A stretch of DNA of 45,398 nt from Gammaproteobacteria bacterium. GTDB taxonomy: Bacteria; Pseudomonadota; Gammaproteobacteria; Steroidobacterales; JABDKV01. The stretch covers positions 1-45,398 of the forward strand of contig JAHEKH010000012.1 in assembly GCA_024638445.1 (NCBI GenBank), written 5' to 3'. Position 1 is the stretch's first letter, and each line of letters begins with the position of its first letter. A program made the position numbers and the translations under genes. The notes under the pieces were generated by a model. That model worked only from the letters and a program-made list of their open reading frames with translations, was not told where the DNA came from and searched no databases. Shown one piece after another: positions 15,854 to 25,293 of this stretch.

Positions 15854-16717
15854 ATGATCGAGCTGAAAGAAGTTCAGACACCGGCGTTGCGAATCGCCTT
15901 CCTCGAGGCCGGCAGCGGACCCACGGTCGTGTTGCTGCACGGGTTTCCCGACAACGCCTGGACCTGGGAACACCAGCTCAACGCGCTTGCCGGCGCCGGC
16001 TACCGCGTGTTGGCCCCGTTCCTGCGCGGCTACCCGCCCACCGAGATTCCGGCCGGCGGCTATTACGACCTGGCAACGCTGGCTAACGACGTAGCGGAAT
16101 TTACCGACGCCACCGGTGACGGCGAGCCGGTTTTCCTCGTCGGACAGGACTGGGGTGCCGCGATTTCCTATGGCGTGCTGGCGGCGTTCCCCGAACGGAT
16201 TCGCCGCGCGGTCATCCTCGCCATACCGCATCCGCGACAAATCCGCCGCACGCTGCGGCGTTCGCCAAAGCACGTGATCCGAGCGTTTCACTGGTACCTG
16301 TTCCAGCTGCCCTGGCTGCCCGAACGTCTGCTGAGGGCCCGCGATTTCGCTTTCCTGGAATGGCTGTGGAAACTCTGGTCGCCGGACTACACCGACCGCG
16401 ATCACGTCGGACGCATCAAGGACATGATGACGGAGCCGGGCGCGCTCGAGGCGAGCCTGGCCTATTACCGCGCCTTGCTGCGACGCAGCCGGCAGGACCC
16501 GGCCATGGCCGGGGTGCGCGAGCGGCTGAACCGCCCGATCGAAGTGCCAACCCGGGTCCTGTGCGGAACGCAGGACATGCGCCGGGAAATGCTGGAGCAA
16601 CAGCGGGAGTATTTCAGCGGCGACTACGAATGGGGCCTGGTCGAGGATGCGGGTCATTTCCTGCACCGGGAAAAACCCGGCGAGGTCAACCGGCTAATCA
16701 TCGGCTGGTTTGCATGA
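15854..16717 (+). CDS. alpha/beta hydrolase, soluble-epoxide-hydrolase-like
   Basis: 287 residues. Motifs: oxyanion HGFPDNAWTW, nucleophile Asp in VGQDWGAAISY, and a C-terminal catalytic His in EDAGHFLHREKP; the Asp nucleophile and HGxP are typical of epoxide hydrolases and haloalkane dehalogenases. The cap region (about 130-215) is rich in Trp, Arg and Leu. Cytoplasmic. It diverges from the acyltransferase gene and its 3' end overlaps the convergent aminotransferase gene by 20 bases. Substrate unknown; the cap tyrosines needed for epoxide opening cannot be assigned by eye. Confidence 0.88.
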   Translation: MIELKEVQTPALRIAFLEAGSGPTVVLLHGFPDNAWTWEHQLNALAGAGYRVLAPFLRGYPPTEIPAGGYYDLATLANDVAEFTDATGDGEPVFLVGQDWGAAISYGVLAAFPERIRRAVILAIPHPRQIRRTLRRSPKHVIRAFHWYLFQLPWLPERLLRARDFAFLEWLWKLWSPDYTDRDHVGRIKDMMTEPGALEASLAYYRALLRRSRQDPAMAGVRERLNRPIEVPTRVLCGTQDMRREMLEQQREYFSGDYEWGLVEDAGHFLHREKPGEVNRLIIGWFA

Positions 16718-19004
16718 CCTCGCGCAGGCCGTGCAACAGGCGATCGGCCTCGGCCCGGCCGAAGACCATGGGCGGTCGCAGCTTGAGCACGTTGCGCCGC
16801 GGGCCGGTCGCACCAATCAGGATTCGCCGCTCGCGCAACGTGTTGACGATGGTGTGAGCGGCGCGGGCCGCCGGCTCCTTCGTGTCACGGTCCTCGACCA
16901 GCTCGACGCCGAGAAACAGACCCACCCCGCGCACGTCGCCGATTAGCGGAAACTCCGCCTGCAGGCCGGTCAGTTCCTCCCGCAGGTAGCGACCGACCTG
17001 CAGCGCGTTGCGCTGCAGCGATTCCGCCGCCATGACATCGAGCACGGCCATACCCGCGGCGCAGGCCACCGGGTTGCCGCCGAAGGTATTGAAATAATCG
17101 ATTTGCGCCGCAAACGCTTCGATGATCGGACGGGTGGTAATTACTGCGGCCAGCGGAAAACCGTTGCCCATCGGTTTGCCCAGCGTCACGATGTCCGGAA
17201 CGACACCATGACGCTCGAAACCCCAGAAGGCCTCGCCGGTTCGCCCGAACCCGGCCTGCACCTCGTCGGCCACGAGCAGCGCGCCGGCCTGTCGAACGTG
17301 CCGGGCCGCCGCTTCGAGATAGCCCGCAGGCGCCTGGATGATGCCGTCGCAGGAATGAATGGTATCGATCAGCATCATGGCCGGCTTGATGCCGCCCGCC
17401 CGCAATGCCTCCAGCGCCGCGGCCACCGCCCCGGCATGATCCCCGGACGGCTGCCGGTAGCTGTCCGGTGCAGCGACGGCGGCTACGAAAGAACCGCGTC
17501 GCTCCGGTGGCGTATCCGCGGTCGAAAACCGGGCGACCGTGCTCGTGTTGCCGTGATAGGCGTGATCGGTAACCACAACGCCGGTGCCACCGGTGTGGGC
17601 CATCGAGATCCGGTAGGCCAGCTCGTTGGCCTCGCTGCCGGTACAACAGAAAAGACAAACCGCGTCGTCGAACGGGAATGTGGCCAGCAGCCGGGCGGCG
17701 TAGTCGACGACACCCTCGTGCAGGTACCGGGTGTGGGTATTGAGACGGGCCAGCTGGCGGCTGACCGCCGCAACGACCTGGGGATGACAGTGACCGACAT
17801 GCGGAACGTTGTTGTATACGTCGAGATAAGCTTTTCCGCCGGCGTCGTAAAGCCAGGCTCCGGCTCCACGCACCAGCTGTAGCGGCCGGTCGTAGAACAG
17901 CCGGTAGGCCGGACCGAGCAACTGTTCCCGCCGCTGCTGCAGTTCCGTATCGCTGACTGGCGGCCGCTCTTCCGGGTAACCACAGGCGGCCCGAAAGCGT
18001 GCTGCAGCTGCCGCCCGCCCGATACCGGCCAACGCGTCGAGCAGCCGCAGTGCCTTGGGCTGACTCGTCAGCAGGTACTCGCGATTTTCCGGGTAACGGG
18101 CCGCCCGCCAGCTGCCGATGAGGATCGTCGTGGCCACGCGGGTGGCGATGAGATCGTACAGTACGTCCAGTTCGCCGGTTTCCAGTGGGGTCACTGCGTG
18201 ATAGGCGCTGACCAGGGCTAAAGCCGGGGCCAGCGGATCGCCCTGATCGGCAAGCTGGTATGCGGCCGCTACCGCGAGGTCAATAACCAGTGGCGCGTGC
18301 ACCAGGTCGCCAAAATCGATAACCGCCGAGACACTGCCGGCGTCATCGGCGAGCACGTTATCCGGATTGAAGTCGTTGTGAATGACCTGCGCACGCAGCC
18401 CCGGCAGGACCGGCGCGATGTGACGCTCGAACCGGTCGAGTATTGCCGCGAGCCGTTCGCGCCGCTCAGGATCGTCGACATGGGTGAGCAACTCACGCAG
18501 CTGCAATGCGTTCTGCAGGTCCCAGAGCAGTTCGTGCCGCGCGGCGGGATGAAAAAATCCCCGCAGCCCGCGGCCCAGTCGCGCCAGCATCGCCCCGAGC
18601 GTGCCCATGTTGGTCCTTACTCCGGTGGGCGCGGCTCCAGTCGAGATGCCGTTGCCAATCGGCCTGCCATCGAGATAAGTCACGAGACGAACGAAGCAGT
18701 CACCTGTGCGAACAAAGCCCGCACCATCGCCGGTCGGGCGGACCCGGGGAACCGATAGACCGGGTGCAGTTTTTTCCAGGTGCAGCAGGGCCTGCACCTG
18801 CAGATCCACGACCGCCGCCTCCTCGGCCGGGTTGGAAAACTTCAGGACGAAGCGTTCGCCGCTGGTTACGGTAACGCGGAAATTCTGGTCACGCTCGCTG
18901 ACCAGTGGCTCCAGCTTCCCTTCGATACCGTAGTGCTCGTGCAGCAACCGTGCTGCCTGGTCAGGGTCAATCGCCGGCGGCGGCGTGTCGAGCGTCGAAC
19001 TCAC
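16698..19004 (-). CDS. APH-type kinase fused to class III aminotransferase
   Basis: About 768 residues from GTG 19004, which overlaps the upstream stop as GTGA; an in-frame GTG at 19022 is the alternative. Residues ~1-330 are an APH/choline-kinase domain (VLKFSNP, catalytic [18 protein letters not shown]). Residues ~350-768 are a class III PLP aminotransferase with [21 protein letters not shown] and the PLP lysine in [11 protein letters not shown]. The combination matches hydroxylysine kinase plus phospho-lyase (HYKK/PHYKPL), where an amino alcohol is phosphorylated and then phosphate and ammonia are eliminated. It is the last gene of the oxyR-led run. Substrate (hydroxylysine, ethanolamine or a sugar-linked amine) is not decided. 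Confidence 0.88.
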   Translation of the reverse strand: MSSTLDTPPPAIDPDQAARLLHEHYGIEGKLEPLVSERDQNFRVTVTSGERFVLKFSNPAEEAAVVDLQVQALLHLEKTAPGLSVPRVRPTGDGAGFVRTGDCFVRLVTYLDGRPIGNGISTGAAPTGVRTNMGTLGAMLARLGRGLRGFFHPAARHELLWDLQNALQLRELLTHVDDPERRERLAAILDRFERHIAPVLPGLRAQVIHNDFNPDNVLADDAGSVSAVIDFGDLVHAPLVIDLAVAAAYQLADQGDPLAPALALVSAYHAVTPLETGELDVLYDLIATRVATTILIGSWRAARYPENREYLLTSQPKALRLLDALAGIGRAAAAARFRAACGYPEERPPVSDTELQQRREQLLGPAYRLFYDRPLQLVRGAGAWLYDAGGKAYLDVYNNVPHVGHCHPQVVAAVSRQLARLNTHTRYLHEGVVDYAARLLATFPFDDAVCLFCCTGSEANELAYRISMAHTGGTGVVVTDHAYHGNTSTVARFSTADTPPERRGSFVAAVAAPDSYRQPSGDHAGAVAAALEALRAGGIKPAMMLIDTIHSCDGIIQAPAGYLEAAARHVRQAGALLVADEVQAGFGRTGEAFWGFERHGVVPDIVTLGKPMGNGFPLAAVITTRPIIEAFAAQIDYFNTFGGNPVACAAGMAVLDVMAAESLQRNALQVGRYLREELTGLQAEFPLIGDVRGVGLFLGVELVEDRDTKEPAARAAHTIVNTLRERRILIGATGPRRNVLKLRPPMVFGRAEADRLLHGLREVMQTSR

Positions 19005-19693
19005 GCCCCGTAGGCCAGGCACTCGCGGGACGCGCCGATATAGCTTTCCAGGTCTTTGCGCAACAGCAGCTCGTGATCGTGCGGATGTATCGACACCCGC
19101 AGGCGGCCGGCAAACCGCGCCAGCGCGCGATTGACAGCATTGGCAATGCGCAGGCTGGCAACACGAAAACGGGTATCGGCTTCGAAACCGACCAGCGGCA
19201 CGCGTTCAAAGCGGTCGTTGCCGGCATCGTAAATACCGCTGAGCATTTCGTAATGACTGAACGGCAGCGCCTGCAGCCGTTTCCGCGAGATCCGGCCCAT
19301 CGCCCAGGCCGGCGGCACATAGAGCTGCGGCGGCTCCAGTCCCTGGTCCCCGAACCAGTCATAGCAACGCCCGATCAGCGCTTCGATGGCGGCGGAATCC
19401 AGCGGCAGGTGTTCAGCAACCCCGCGGCTGAAAAAACGCCGGTGCAGCCGATCATAGAGACCACGCGGAGGACCCGCCCGGTGAACCCAGCCGTGCCCCG
19501 CGAGCCGGTCGCCCCGTGCCTGTCGCTCGCGCAACCAGCCGAGATCAGCGGCCGACCAGTCGGCGCCGGGCACCACGAGCAAGGTCAGCGGCCGCTTGCC
19601 GTTGGCGTCCAGGCTGGCAACGATCTGCCGGACCCGGTCGAGCGTTTCGGGCATGACGTCATGCACCGACACCAGCCAGGCGGGCTCAGCCAC
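19001..19693 (-). CDS. polysaccharide deacetylase-like protein (DUF2334)
   Basis: 230 residues from GTG 19693; earlier in-frame codons lie inside the upstream glycosyltransferase gene and encode an Arg-rich shadow sequence. LVSVHDVMPETLDRVRQIV is the DUF2334/NodB-like first motif with its catalytic Asp; GHGWVHRAG supplies the zinc histidines; YVPPAWAMG and SIHPHDHE complete the barrel. The family removes N- or O-acetyl groups from polysaccharides. There is no signal peptide, so it may act on a cytoplasmic lipid-linked intermediate. The gene overlaps the GT4 gene by 8 bases and the kinase-aminotransferase by 4, so the proteins are translationally coupled. Confidence 0.85.
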   Translation of the reverse strand: MAEPAWLVSVHDVMPETLDRVRQIVASLDANGKRPLTLLVVPGADWSAADLGWLRERQARGDRLAGHGWVHRAGPPRGLYDRLHRRFFSRGVAEHLPLDSAAIEALIGRCYDWFGDQGLEPPQLYVPPAWAMGRISRKRLQALPFSHYEMLSGIYDAGNDRFERVPLVGFEADTRFRVASLRIANAVNRALARFAGRLRVSIHPHDHELLLRKDLESYIGASRECLAYGA

Positions 19694-20837
19694 GTGCCGC
19701 AGCCTCGTTGACCGCCTCGCCGAGCACGCCCAGCCAGTGATTGACCGTCCACTCGTTGAGCGCGCAGGCGGCCTCCCGCCCGACCTGGGCCTTCTGCCGT
19801 CGCAGCGCAGGATCGAGACTCGCGACACGGGCGATTGCCTCACCCAGCGTTTCATCCGGGGCGATGCGAAACAACCCTTTACCGAGATCGGGCCACTGCG
19901 CGATACCACACGCGCGGGATACGAGCACCGTCCGGCTACGGGTCATCGCCTCGAGCGCGATCGTGCCAAACGATTCGACCCGCGACGGCAGGACCAGCAT
20001 GTCCGTCTCATCGATGAGCGACGGCATCTGCGACCGCGCGACCCAACCCTTGTAATGCAGGTTGGCCAGGCGTGCAGCCGCCTCTTCGACCAGCTGCCGC
20101 TGCGGACCGTCGCCGTAAATCCTGAACTCGATGTCCGGCAAAGCCTCTGCGGCCGCAACGATAGACTCGAGGTTCTTTTCCGCGGCCAGGCGACCGGCAA
20201 AACTCACGATGCCCAGCCGTTCGTTCAGCGATGTTACCGGCTCGTCGAGAAACGGGCGCGAGATAGTCGTTCCCATCAGCTCAGCGCCGGGCGCACCGAT
20301 CTGCCGCGCGATATCGACCATTTCGTCCGAGTTGGCGAGCACGCGGTCACTGTAACGAAACAGCAGCCGGTGACAGTTTTCGAGATACCAGCGAAACACG
20401 CGCCCGGTCACCCTTGAGTCTTTCCAGTAAAGGTCAGTCAGCTTCTCGAAATGCGTGTGAAAACCCGACACGACGCCGGCACCGTGACGACGCGCCAGCC
20501 GCAGACCGATGAGACCATAGGGCGCCGGTGTCGCAATGACGACCGCATGCGGATTCAGGGCAGCAAAACGCCGGCTGAGATCGCGCGGATTGGGAATACA
20601 CACCTTCTGGGTCGAATCGCCGGGCAGCGGCAGCCGGATACGATCGCTCCAGCCGTCCTCGGTCACTGCGGGACAGAAAAGCTCAACGCGGGCAACGCGC
20701 TCGTGCAGGTGCTCGGCCAGGTCGCGATAGTAGGTGCCGACGCCGTTGCGGTCGGGCACGGCATCGGAAAAAAGCCCGATCCGCAGCTGCGAGGCGTCGC
20801 TGCGAACCGTTGCGGCCTTATCGCTGCCCCGGCTCAT
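19686..20837 (-). CDS. GT4-family glycosyltransferase (mannosyltransferase-like)
   Basis: 383 residues. The N-terminal domain begins LRIGLFSDAVPDRNGVGTYYRDLAEHL, which is the acceptor side of MgtA/PimB-like GT4 enzymes; the C-terminal domain has VSFAGRLAAEKNLESIV, FRIYGDGPQRQLVEEAA, and the donor-binding LVLPSRVESFGTIALEAMTRS (E-x7-E). It probably adds a hexose from a GDP- or UDP-sugar to a lipid or polysaccharide precursor at the inner membrane. Four-base overlaps with the sulfotransferase upstream and eight bases with the deacetylase downstream imply a common product. Family firm; sugar not determined. Confidence 0.9.
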   Translation of the reverse strand: MSRGSDKAATVRSDASQLRIGLFSDAVPDRNGVGTYYRDLAEHLHERVARVELFCPAVTEDGWSDRIRLPLPGDSTQKVCIPNPRDLSRRFAALNPHAVVIATPAPYGLIGLRLARRHGAGVVSGFHTHFEKLTDLYWKDSRVTGRVFRWYLENCHRLLFRYSDRVLANSDEMVDIARQIGAPGAELMGTTISRPFLDEPVTSLNERLGIVSFAGRLAAEKNLESIVAAAEALPDIEFRIYGDGPQRQLVEEAAARLANLHYKGWVARSQMPSLIDETDMLVLPSRVESFGTIALEAMTRSRTVLVSRACGIAQWPDLGKGLFRIAPDETLGEAIARVASLDPALRRQKAQVGREAACALNEWTVNHWLGVLGEAVNEAAARG

Positions 20838-21997
20838 TGACCTGCCTGCCGCGGCCAGGGGAGCGGCCGGATCGATTCGGCAAAGCGCTCGCGCAGCCCC
20901 GCCTCGTCGAGCCCGAAGTCTTCCAGCCGGTAACGGTGGCCGCTGCGATAGGCTCTGGCAGAGCGCGCAGTTTCATCGAGGACCCCGGAATACTCGCCGC
21001 TCAGTTCGATGCCCAGCTCTCGATATATCTGCCGCACGCTGCCGGCGAGATCTTTCTTGAAATCCTGCATGTGCACCCACACCCGCTGGCCGCCAGGAGC
21101 CGGCGCCCCGGCCAGGTTCCGGTAGTAGTAGGCCAGCTGGTCGATCAGCCTGTCCTGAAAGCCGGAATCGTACGGATCGTTGTCGAAAAATGCCATGCCG
21201 TCCCGCAACGAACTGAGTTGCGAAGGCACGACTTCGACGGGATCGCGCAGGCAGCAGGCAAGTCGCGCATCGGGAAACTCGGTCAACAGGCTGCCGAGCA
21301 GCGGCGGAAACGACGCATTTTTCGACAGGAATCGCCGATCGTTGCCGTGCGCATAGAGGTGCTTCTGAATGCAGCGCCGGTAATAGTTCATCAGGCGCTG
21401 CCGTTGCACCGGGTCCAGCCTGCGATCGAATTCGCCCATGTCCCAGATCCACTGTGCATAGGGAAACGGCACGACGAGGATGAAACAGGCCAGCACCGGG
21501 ACAAAAACGAAATAGTCTTCCTCGGCGTCAGTCAATGCCACGCCGTGCACGTCGTCCATGGCACCGAAGACACGACGCTCGACCCGGCGCAGCAGCGCCG
21601 CACCGCCACCACCCAGCATCCGGTCGAGCGCGGCGATCGCAAAGACCAGCTTGCGCTGCACGATCGATGGCGCAAAAAAGCATTCCCAGGTGCTGAACGT
21701 GGTGAACTGCGGGTCTTTGGCAATAGTCCGGTGCACCAGCGTCGTCCCGCTGCGCGGCACCCCGGTGATGAAACAGGGTTTCTCGACCGACACCCGCCGA
21801 TAACCGCGAAAGAAAATCTCGTCGAGCAGGAAGCCGGTCCAGTTGGCCAGCTGGACCAGCCCGAAAAATGGCAGGAACAGGAGCATCGTCAGCACCCGTC
21901 GCAGGGAACGTCGCGCCGCGGAGGGAACCGGCGGCCACAGGCTCAGCCAGCACAGCTTCAGAAAACGGCCCGCGCTTTGCAGGAACAGGTGCAGCAT
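20834..21997 (-). CDS. sulfotransferase family protein
   Basis: 387 residues. The PAPS 5'-phosphosulfate loop is ITGVPRSGTTLVHRTIA after an N-terminal hydrophobic segment (VLTMLLFLPFFGLVQLANW), so it may be membrane associated. LACCLRDPVEVVPSQLSS is the 3'-phosphate-binding RDP-x-S region. It would transfer sulfate from PAPS to a hydroxyl or amine on a glycan or lipid. Its ATG overlaps the oxyR stop by one base (TGATG) and its stop overlaps the GT4 start by four. The operon context suggests a sulfated glycolipid or polysaccharide; the acceptor is unknown. Confidence 0.88.
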   Translation of the reverse strand: MLHLFLQSAGRFLKLCWLSLWPPVPSAARRSLRRVLTMLLFLPFFGLVQLANWTGFLLDEIFFRGYRRVSVEKPCFITGVPRSGTTLVHRTIAKDPQFTTFSTWECFFAPSIVQRKLVFAIAALDRMLGGGGAALLRRVERRVFGAMDDVHGVALTDAEEDYFVFVPVLACFILVVPFPYAQWIWDMGEFDRRLDPVQRQRLMNYYRRCIQKHLYAHGNDRRFLSKNASFPPLLGSLLTEFPDARLACCLRDPVEVVPSQLSSLRDGMAFFDNDPYDSGFQDRLIDQLAYYYRNLAGAPAPGGQRVWVHMQDFKKDLAGSVRQIYRELGIELSGEYSGVLDETARSARAYRSGHRYRLEDFGLDEAGLRERFAESIRPLPWPRQAGQ

Positions 21998-22911
21998 CAG
22001 CCGTCGTGGTGCCGGCGTATGAATTCCCCGAACAGCTCGAACTCCTGCTGTCGTGCGCTGCCGCGGCGCCAGGCCAGCCCGATCTCGCGGTAAACCGATG
22101 CCGACTTGAGCGGCTGTGTCTTCACCCGCGTGCCGCGCAACAGGGACGTACCGACCGCCATCTCGGGCAGGTAGGTGATGCCGAGATCGCTGTCGACCAT
22201 CTGCACCAGCGTATTCAGGCTGGTCGCCGAAAAACGGCTGATCTTTTCGTTGTTGCGCAGCCGGCAGGCCGCCAGCGCATGGTCACGGAGACAATGACCA
22301 TCCTCGAGCAGCAGGATGGAATCGGCCTGCAGCCGGTTGAAGGAATAATTGTCGGGGTTTACCAGACCGGTGCCCTGGCGATAGGCGAGCAGGAAGCGGT
22401 CGCGAAAGAGCGTCTGCGTTGCCACGCCGCGCATGTCCCAGGGCAGCGCCAGCAGCAGCAGGTCGAGATCGCCGTCCATCATCCGCTCGTAGATTCGCTC
22501 GGTGAGATCCTCGCGCAGGTACAGCTCGAGGTCCGGGTACTCCTTGCGCAACGGCGGCAACAGGCGCGGCAACAGGAACGGCGCGATCGTCGGGATCACG
22601 CCCAGCCGCAGCCGGCCGGACAGCGGGGCACGTTCACCGCCGGCGAGGTCGACCAGCGTTTCCACGTCGCTGAGGCAAAGGCGGGCCTGGGCAACCAGCT
22701 CCTTGCCGGTGGCGGTAATGGTGACGCGCTTGTTGGTCCGGTCTACGAGGGTAACGCCCAGCAGAGTCTCCAGCTCCTTGATCGCTACGCTGAAAGCAGA
22801 CTGGGACACGTAACAGGACCGGGCGGCCCGCGCAAAATGCTCGTGTTCGACCAGCGCAACGAAATAGCGCAGCTGCTTGAGCGTGGGGAAACGGGTCGCG
22901 GGACCGGCCAT
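21997..22911 (-). CDS. oxyR: OxyR, peroxide-sensing LysR regulator
   Basis: 304 residues. A LysR winged helix occupies about residues 8-68 (LKQLRYFVALVEHEHFARAARSCYVSQ, KELETLLGVTLVDR). The effector domain carries EDGHCLRDHALAAC, giving Cys207 and Cys216 with the nine-residue spacing of E. coli Cys199/Cys208, which form the peroxide-induced disulfide. OxyR activates catalase, peroxiredoxin and iron-homeostasis genes. It is unusual that it leads, with 1- to 8-base overlaps, a run of four sugar- and amine-modifying genes. It follows the diguanylate cyclase on the same strand after 56 bases. No catalase or ahp gene is in the window. Confidence 0.93.
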   Translation of the reverse strand: MAGPATRFPTLKQLRYFVALVEHEHFARAARSCYVSQSAFSVAIKELETLLGVTLVDRTNKRVTITATGKELVAQARLCLSDVETLVDLAGGERAPLSGRLRLGVIPTIAPFLLPRLLPPLRKEYPDLELYLREDLTERIYERMMDGDLDLLLLALPWDMRGVATQTLFRDRFLLAYRQGTGLVNPDNYSFNRLQADSILLLEDGHCLRDHALAACRLRNNEKISRFSATSLNTLVQMVDSDLGITYLPEMAVGTSLLRGTRVKTQPLKSASVYREIGLAWRRGSARQQEFELFGEFIRRHHDG

Positions 22912-22925
22912 AGCGGAAAACTATA

Positions 22926-22949
22926 CAGGAAATCGATCAGGAAACGATT
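22926..22949. repeat. tandem direct repeat upstream of oxyR
   Basis: CAGGAAATCGAT is followed directly by CAGGAAACGATT, an imperfect 12-base tandem repeat 15 bases before the oxyR start codon. It may be an operator half-site pair or chance. Confidence 0.35.
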
Positions 22950-22967
22950 TACGAGTGATTTATCCGA

Positions 22968-23672
22968 TCAGGCACTTTCCTGGCCACCCTCGTAGTCCAT
23001 CGCCGGGTTCCACATCATCCATGAGTTACGCGTTTCCTTGGCTTCGTACATCGCCTTGTCGGCGCGACCGAACATCGCTTCTACATTGTCCTTACCGCCA
23101 AGCCAGTAGGACACCCCGACGCTCGCGGTAAAACGGATCAGGCCGCGATCGCCCTGGTAGGGATTGCGCTCCATCTCGCCACGGATTTGCTCGGCCAGCT
23201 CCCGCAGCCGGTCGGGGTTCGTATTGACGATCAGGATGGCGAACTCCTCGCCGCCATACCGGCAGACGAAATCTTCTTCGCAACACTGACGCTGCATCAG
23301 CCCGGCGGCGTGACGCAACACCTCGTCCCCGGTGCGATGTCCATGGCGATCGTTGATCTTCTTGAAATGATCCAAATCGACCAGCACCAGGCCAAACATC
23401 GTTTCACCGGCACGGGATTCCATTTCGAGCTTGTCGGCGTGCTGCCAGAAACCACGCTGATTCATCAACGCGGTGAGTTCGTCGTGGAATGCAAGAAAAT
23501 GAAGTTCTTCGGTAGCCAGCTGCAGCGCCGCGGTACGCTGGGTAACACGTTCTTCGAGCTCACGGGTGCGGCGCATCAGCGCGGCGACGCGCCAGCGCCA
23601 GATCAAGATTACTGCAGCGGCCATCCCGGCCAGACCCAGAACCACTGCGATGGGAACCCAGTTGGCTGCCAT
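22968..23672 (-). CDS. membrane-anchored diguanylate cyclase (GGEEF)
   Basis: 234 residues from ATG 23672, which follows a strong SD (AGGGGGG); an ATG at 23696 adds eight residues. One membrane helix (VPIAVVLGLAGMAAAVILIW), a short coiled coil (RRTRELEERVTQRTAALQLATEELHFL), and a GGDEF domain with LVDLDHFKKINDRHGHRTGDEVL and the intact active loop YGGEEF. It should make cyclic di-GMP at the inner membrane; no N-terminal sensor domain is present, and no RxxD inhibitory site precedes GGEEF at the usual place. The gene stands between oxyR and a divergent lipoprotein-msrA pair. Confidence 0.92.
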   Translation of the reverse strand: MAANWVPIAVVLGLAGMAAAVILIWRWRVAALMRRTRELEERVTQRTAALQLATEELHFLAFHDELTALMNQRGFWQHADKLEMESRAGETMFGLVLVDLDHFKKINDRHGHRTGDEVLRHAAGLMQRQCCEEDFVCRYGGEEFAILIVNTNPDRLRELAEQIRGEMERNPYQGDRGLIRFTASVGVSYWLGGKDNVEAMFGRADKAMYEAKETRNSWMMWNPAMDYEGGQESA

Positions 23673-23735
23673 CCGCCCCCCTTTGCAGCGAATCATCGCA
23701 TGTCATCGAGGTTTGCGCGACCTGCCGTGCAACGA

Positions 23736-23763
23736 TTGACACCCACGCCTGTCTATCTATGAT
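23736..23763 (+). promoter_or_regulatory. sigma-70-type promoter of the lipoprotein-msrA operon
   Basis: TTGACA (23736-23741), a 16-base spacer and TATGAT (23758-23763). Transcription would begin around 23770, just before the GTG start at 23780. Confidence 0.65.
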
Positions 23764-23779
23764 GAATTTATAAAGGAAC

Positions 23780-24157
23780 GTGTATAAACCGTTGATAGCA
23801 AGATACGCGACCGCCACTCTGTCTTTGATGATCCTGGCCGGCTGTGCCGGTCCGGGTGAACTGACGCTGCCCATGGCCGGGCCGCTGGGGGCGCAGCTGC
23901 CCGTGACCACGCTGGTCCCACCGGTAATCCCCATCGAACTGGATCCGGTCTATCCGGCGCTGCGGCTGGAACCGCCGGGACCGGCAAGGCAGCCGGGACG
24001 GGCCGACCTGTGCATCGTGATCGACCGGCCCGATCGCGTTTTCACGACCGAGTGGGCGGTTGCCGCCGTGACCGAGGGGACACGGCAATTTGATATCGAC
24101 CGCGGCAGCTACCGTTATATCTACTATCACATGCAATACGTCGGCGAGGCCGACTGA
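23780..24157 (+). CDS. small hypothetical lipoprotein
   Basis: 125 residues from GTG 23780; a TTG at 23792 is also in frame. The N-terminus ends in LMILAGC, a type II signal with lipidated Cys22. The mature part is Pro-rich, then has DLCIVIDRPDRVFTTEWAVAAVTEGTRQFDIDRGSYRYIYYHMQYV, a compact domain I do not recognise. A sigma-70-type promoter lies immediately upstream, and msrA follows after nine bases, so the two are cotranscribed. No function can be assigned from the sequence. Confidence 0.72.
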   Translation: MYKPLIARYATATLSLMILAGCAGPGELTLPMAGPLGAQLPVTTLVPPVIPIELDPVYPALRLEPPGPARQPGRADLCIVIDRPDRVFTTEWAVAAVTEGTRQFDIDRGSYRYIYYHMQYVGEAD

Positions 24158-24166
24158 GGCGAAACC

Positions 24167-24634
24167 ATGGCAACTGCAACTTTTGGCGCCGGCTGTTTCT
24201 GGGGCGTAGAAGCCACCTTCCGCGAGCTCGACATTATCGATGCCGCGGTCGGCTACATGGGCGGCACGACCGACAACCCGACCTACAAGGAAGTGTGCAC
24301 CGACCGGACGGGACACGTCGAAGTCGTGCAGGTCGAATACGACCCCGCGGTGATCCGTTACGAAACGCTGCTGGAAAAATTCTGGGCCTGCCATAACCCG
24401 ACGCAGCACAACCGGCAGGGACCGGACCGCGGCTCACAGTACCGGTCCGTGATTTTTTATCACGACGAGCGACAGCGCGAGTCTGCCGGGAAATCAAAAC
24501 AGGCGCTGGACGAATCCGGCAGCCTGGACAAACCGGTCGCCACGAAAATCGAACCGGCCGCCACTTTCTGGCGTGCCGAGGAATACCACCAGCGCTACCT
24601 GGAAAAACACGGCCGGGCCCACTGCCGGATCTAG
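24167..24634 (+). CDS. msrA: peptide methionine sulfoxide reductase A
   Basis: 155 residues, the short form of MsrA without the N-terminal extension of E. coli. [12 protein letters not shown] gives catalytic Cys10; [32 protein letters not shown] and [29 protein letters not shown] are the substrate-pocket blocks; a resolving cysteine may be Cys153 in HCRI. It reduces methionine-S-sulfoxide in proteins. Cytoplasmic, as no signal is seen. It follows the lipoprotein gene and lies close to oxyR, so oxidative repair genes cluster loosely here. The stop shares CTAG (24631-24634) with the convergent nfi. Confidence 0.95.
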   Translation: MATATFGAGCFWGVEATFRELDIIDAAVGYMGGTTDNPTYKEVCTDRTGHVEVVQVEYDPAVIRYETLLEKFWACHNPTQHNRQGPDRGSQYRSVIFYHDERQRESAGKSKQALDESGSLDKPVATKIEPAATFWRAEEYHQRYLEKHGRAHCRI

Positions 24635-25293
24635 GCCCGGCTGAGCTTGTCCGCCAGCCGGGTCGGCTCCGGCAGCCGGTAGCGCAGCGCGCAGCGCATC
24701 ACCTGGCGGATGGCGTTGCGCAGGCTGATGCGGTGACCGGCCGACACGTACAGCGGCCGTACCCCGTCACGGGTGCATAGCAACGCACCGATCCGTTCGC
24801 CACGGTCCACCAGGGGAATCCACTCGCCACGTTTGCCGGGTACCGGTCCGTGCTCGCCAACCAGCCGGCTCTTGGCGACTCCGATCGTTGGCAGGTCGAG
24901 CAACACGCCGAGATGCGAAGCGATACCCAGGCGCCGCGGATGGGCATAGCCCTGACCGTCACACATCACCAGGTCGGGCCGGGCATTCAGCTTCTTCAGA
25001 ACATCGAGTATTGCCGGCAACTCGCGAAACGAGAGCAGCCCCGGAACATACGGGAAGGCGACCGGCCGCCGGACCACATGCCGTTCGGCGATCTCGAGAC
25101 CGGGTAACGACATGAGCACCGCTGCTGCCTGGGCGGTTTTTGGCTCGGGAAAGGCAATATCGACACCGGCGACGGTCCGGACCCGGCCAACGCTGTCACT
25201 GCGCACGACCTGCCGGCTCAATACCCGCTGTAAATCGCGCGCCTCCCTTGGCGTTGCCTGCAACCCACGCCAGGCGCTGGCGGGGATTTTCAT
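24631..25293 (-). CDS. nfi: endonuclease V (deoxyinosine 3' endonuclease)
   Basis: 220 residues from ATG 25293; the longer frame to 25392 runs into the HAD gene. Family blocks are all present: [10 protein letters not shown] with the first metal Asp, [35 protein letters not shown] with the second Asp, and [10 protein letters not shown]; the C-terminal [16 protein letters not shown] is also characteristic. The enzyme nicks DNA one nucleotide 3' of deoxyinosine and other deaminated bases. The start overlaps the HAD gene stop by one base (TGATG), so the two form an operon; the 3' end overlaps msrA by four bases. Confidence 0.95.
   Translation of the reverse strand: MKIPASAWRGLQATPREARDLQRVLSRQVVRSDSVGRVRTVAGVDIAFPEPKTAQAAAVLMSLPGLEIAERHVVRRPVAFPYVPGLLSFRELPAILDVLKKLNARPDLVMCDGQGYAHPRRLGIASHLGVLLDLPTIGVAKSRLVGEHGPVPGKRGEWIPLVDRGERIGALLCTRDGVRPLYVSAGHRISLRNAIRQVMRCALRYRLPEPTRLADKLSRA

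Noticed and set aside
22911-22925. TATAGT as -10 of an oxyR promoter
   Set aside because: It lies only 8 bases before the ATG with no good -35, so a start there would be leaderless; not supported.
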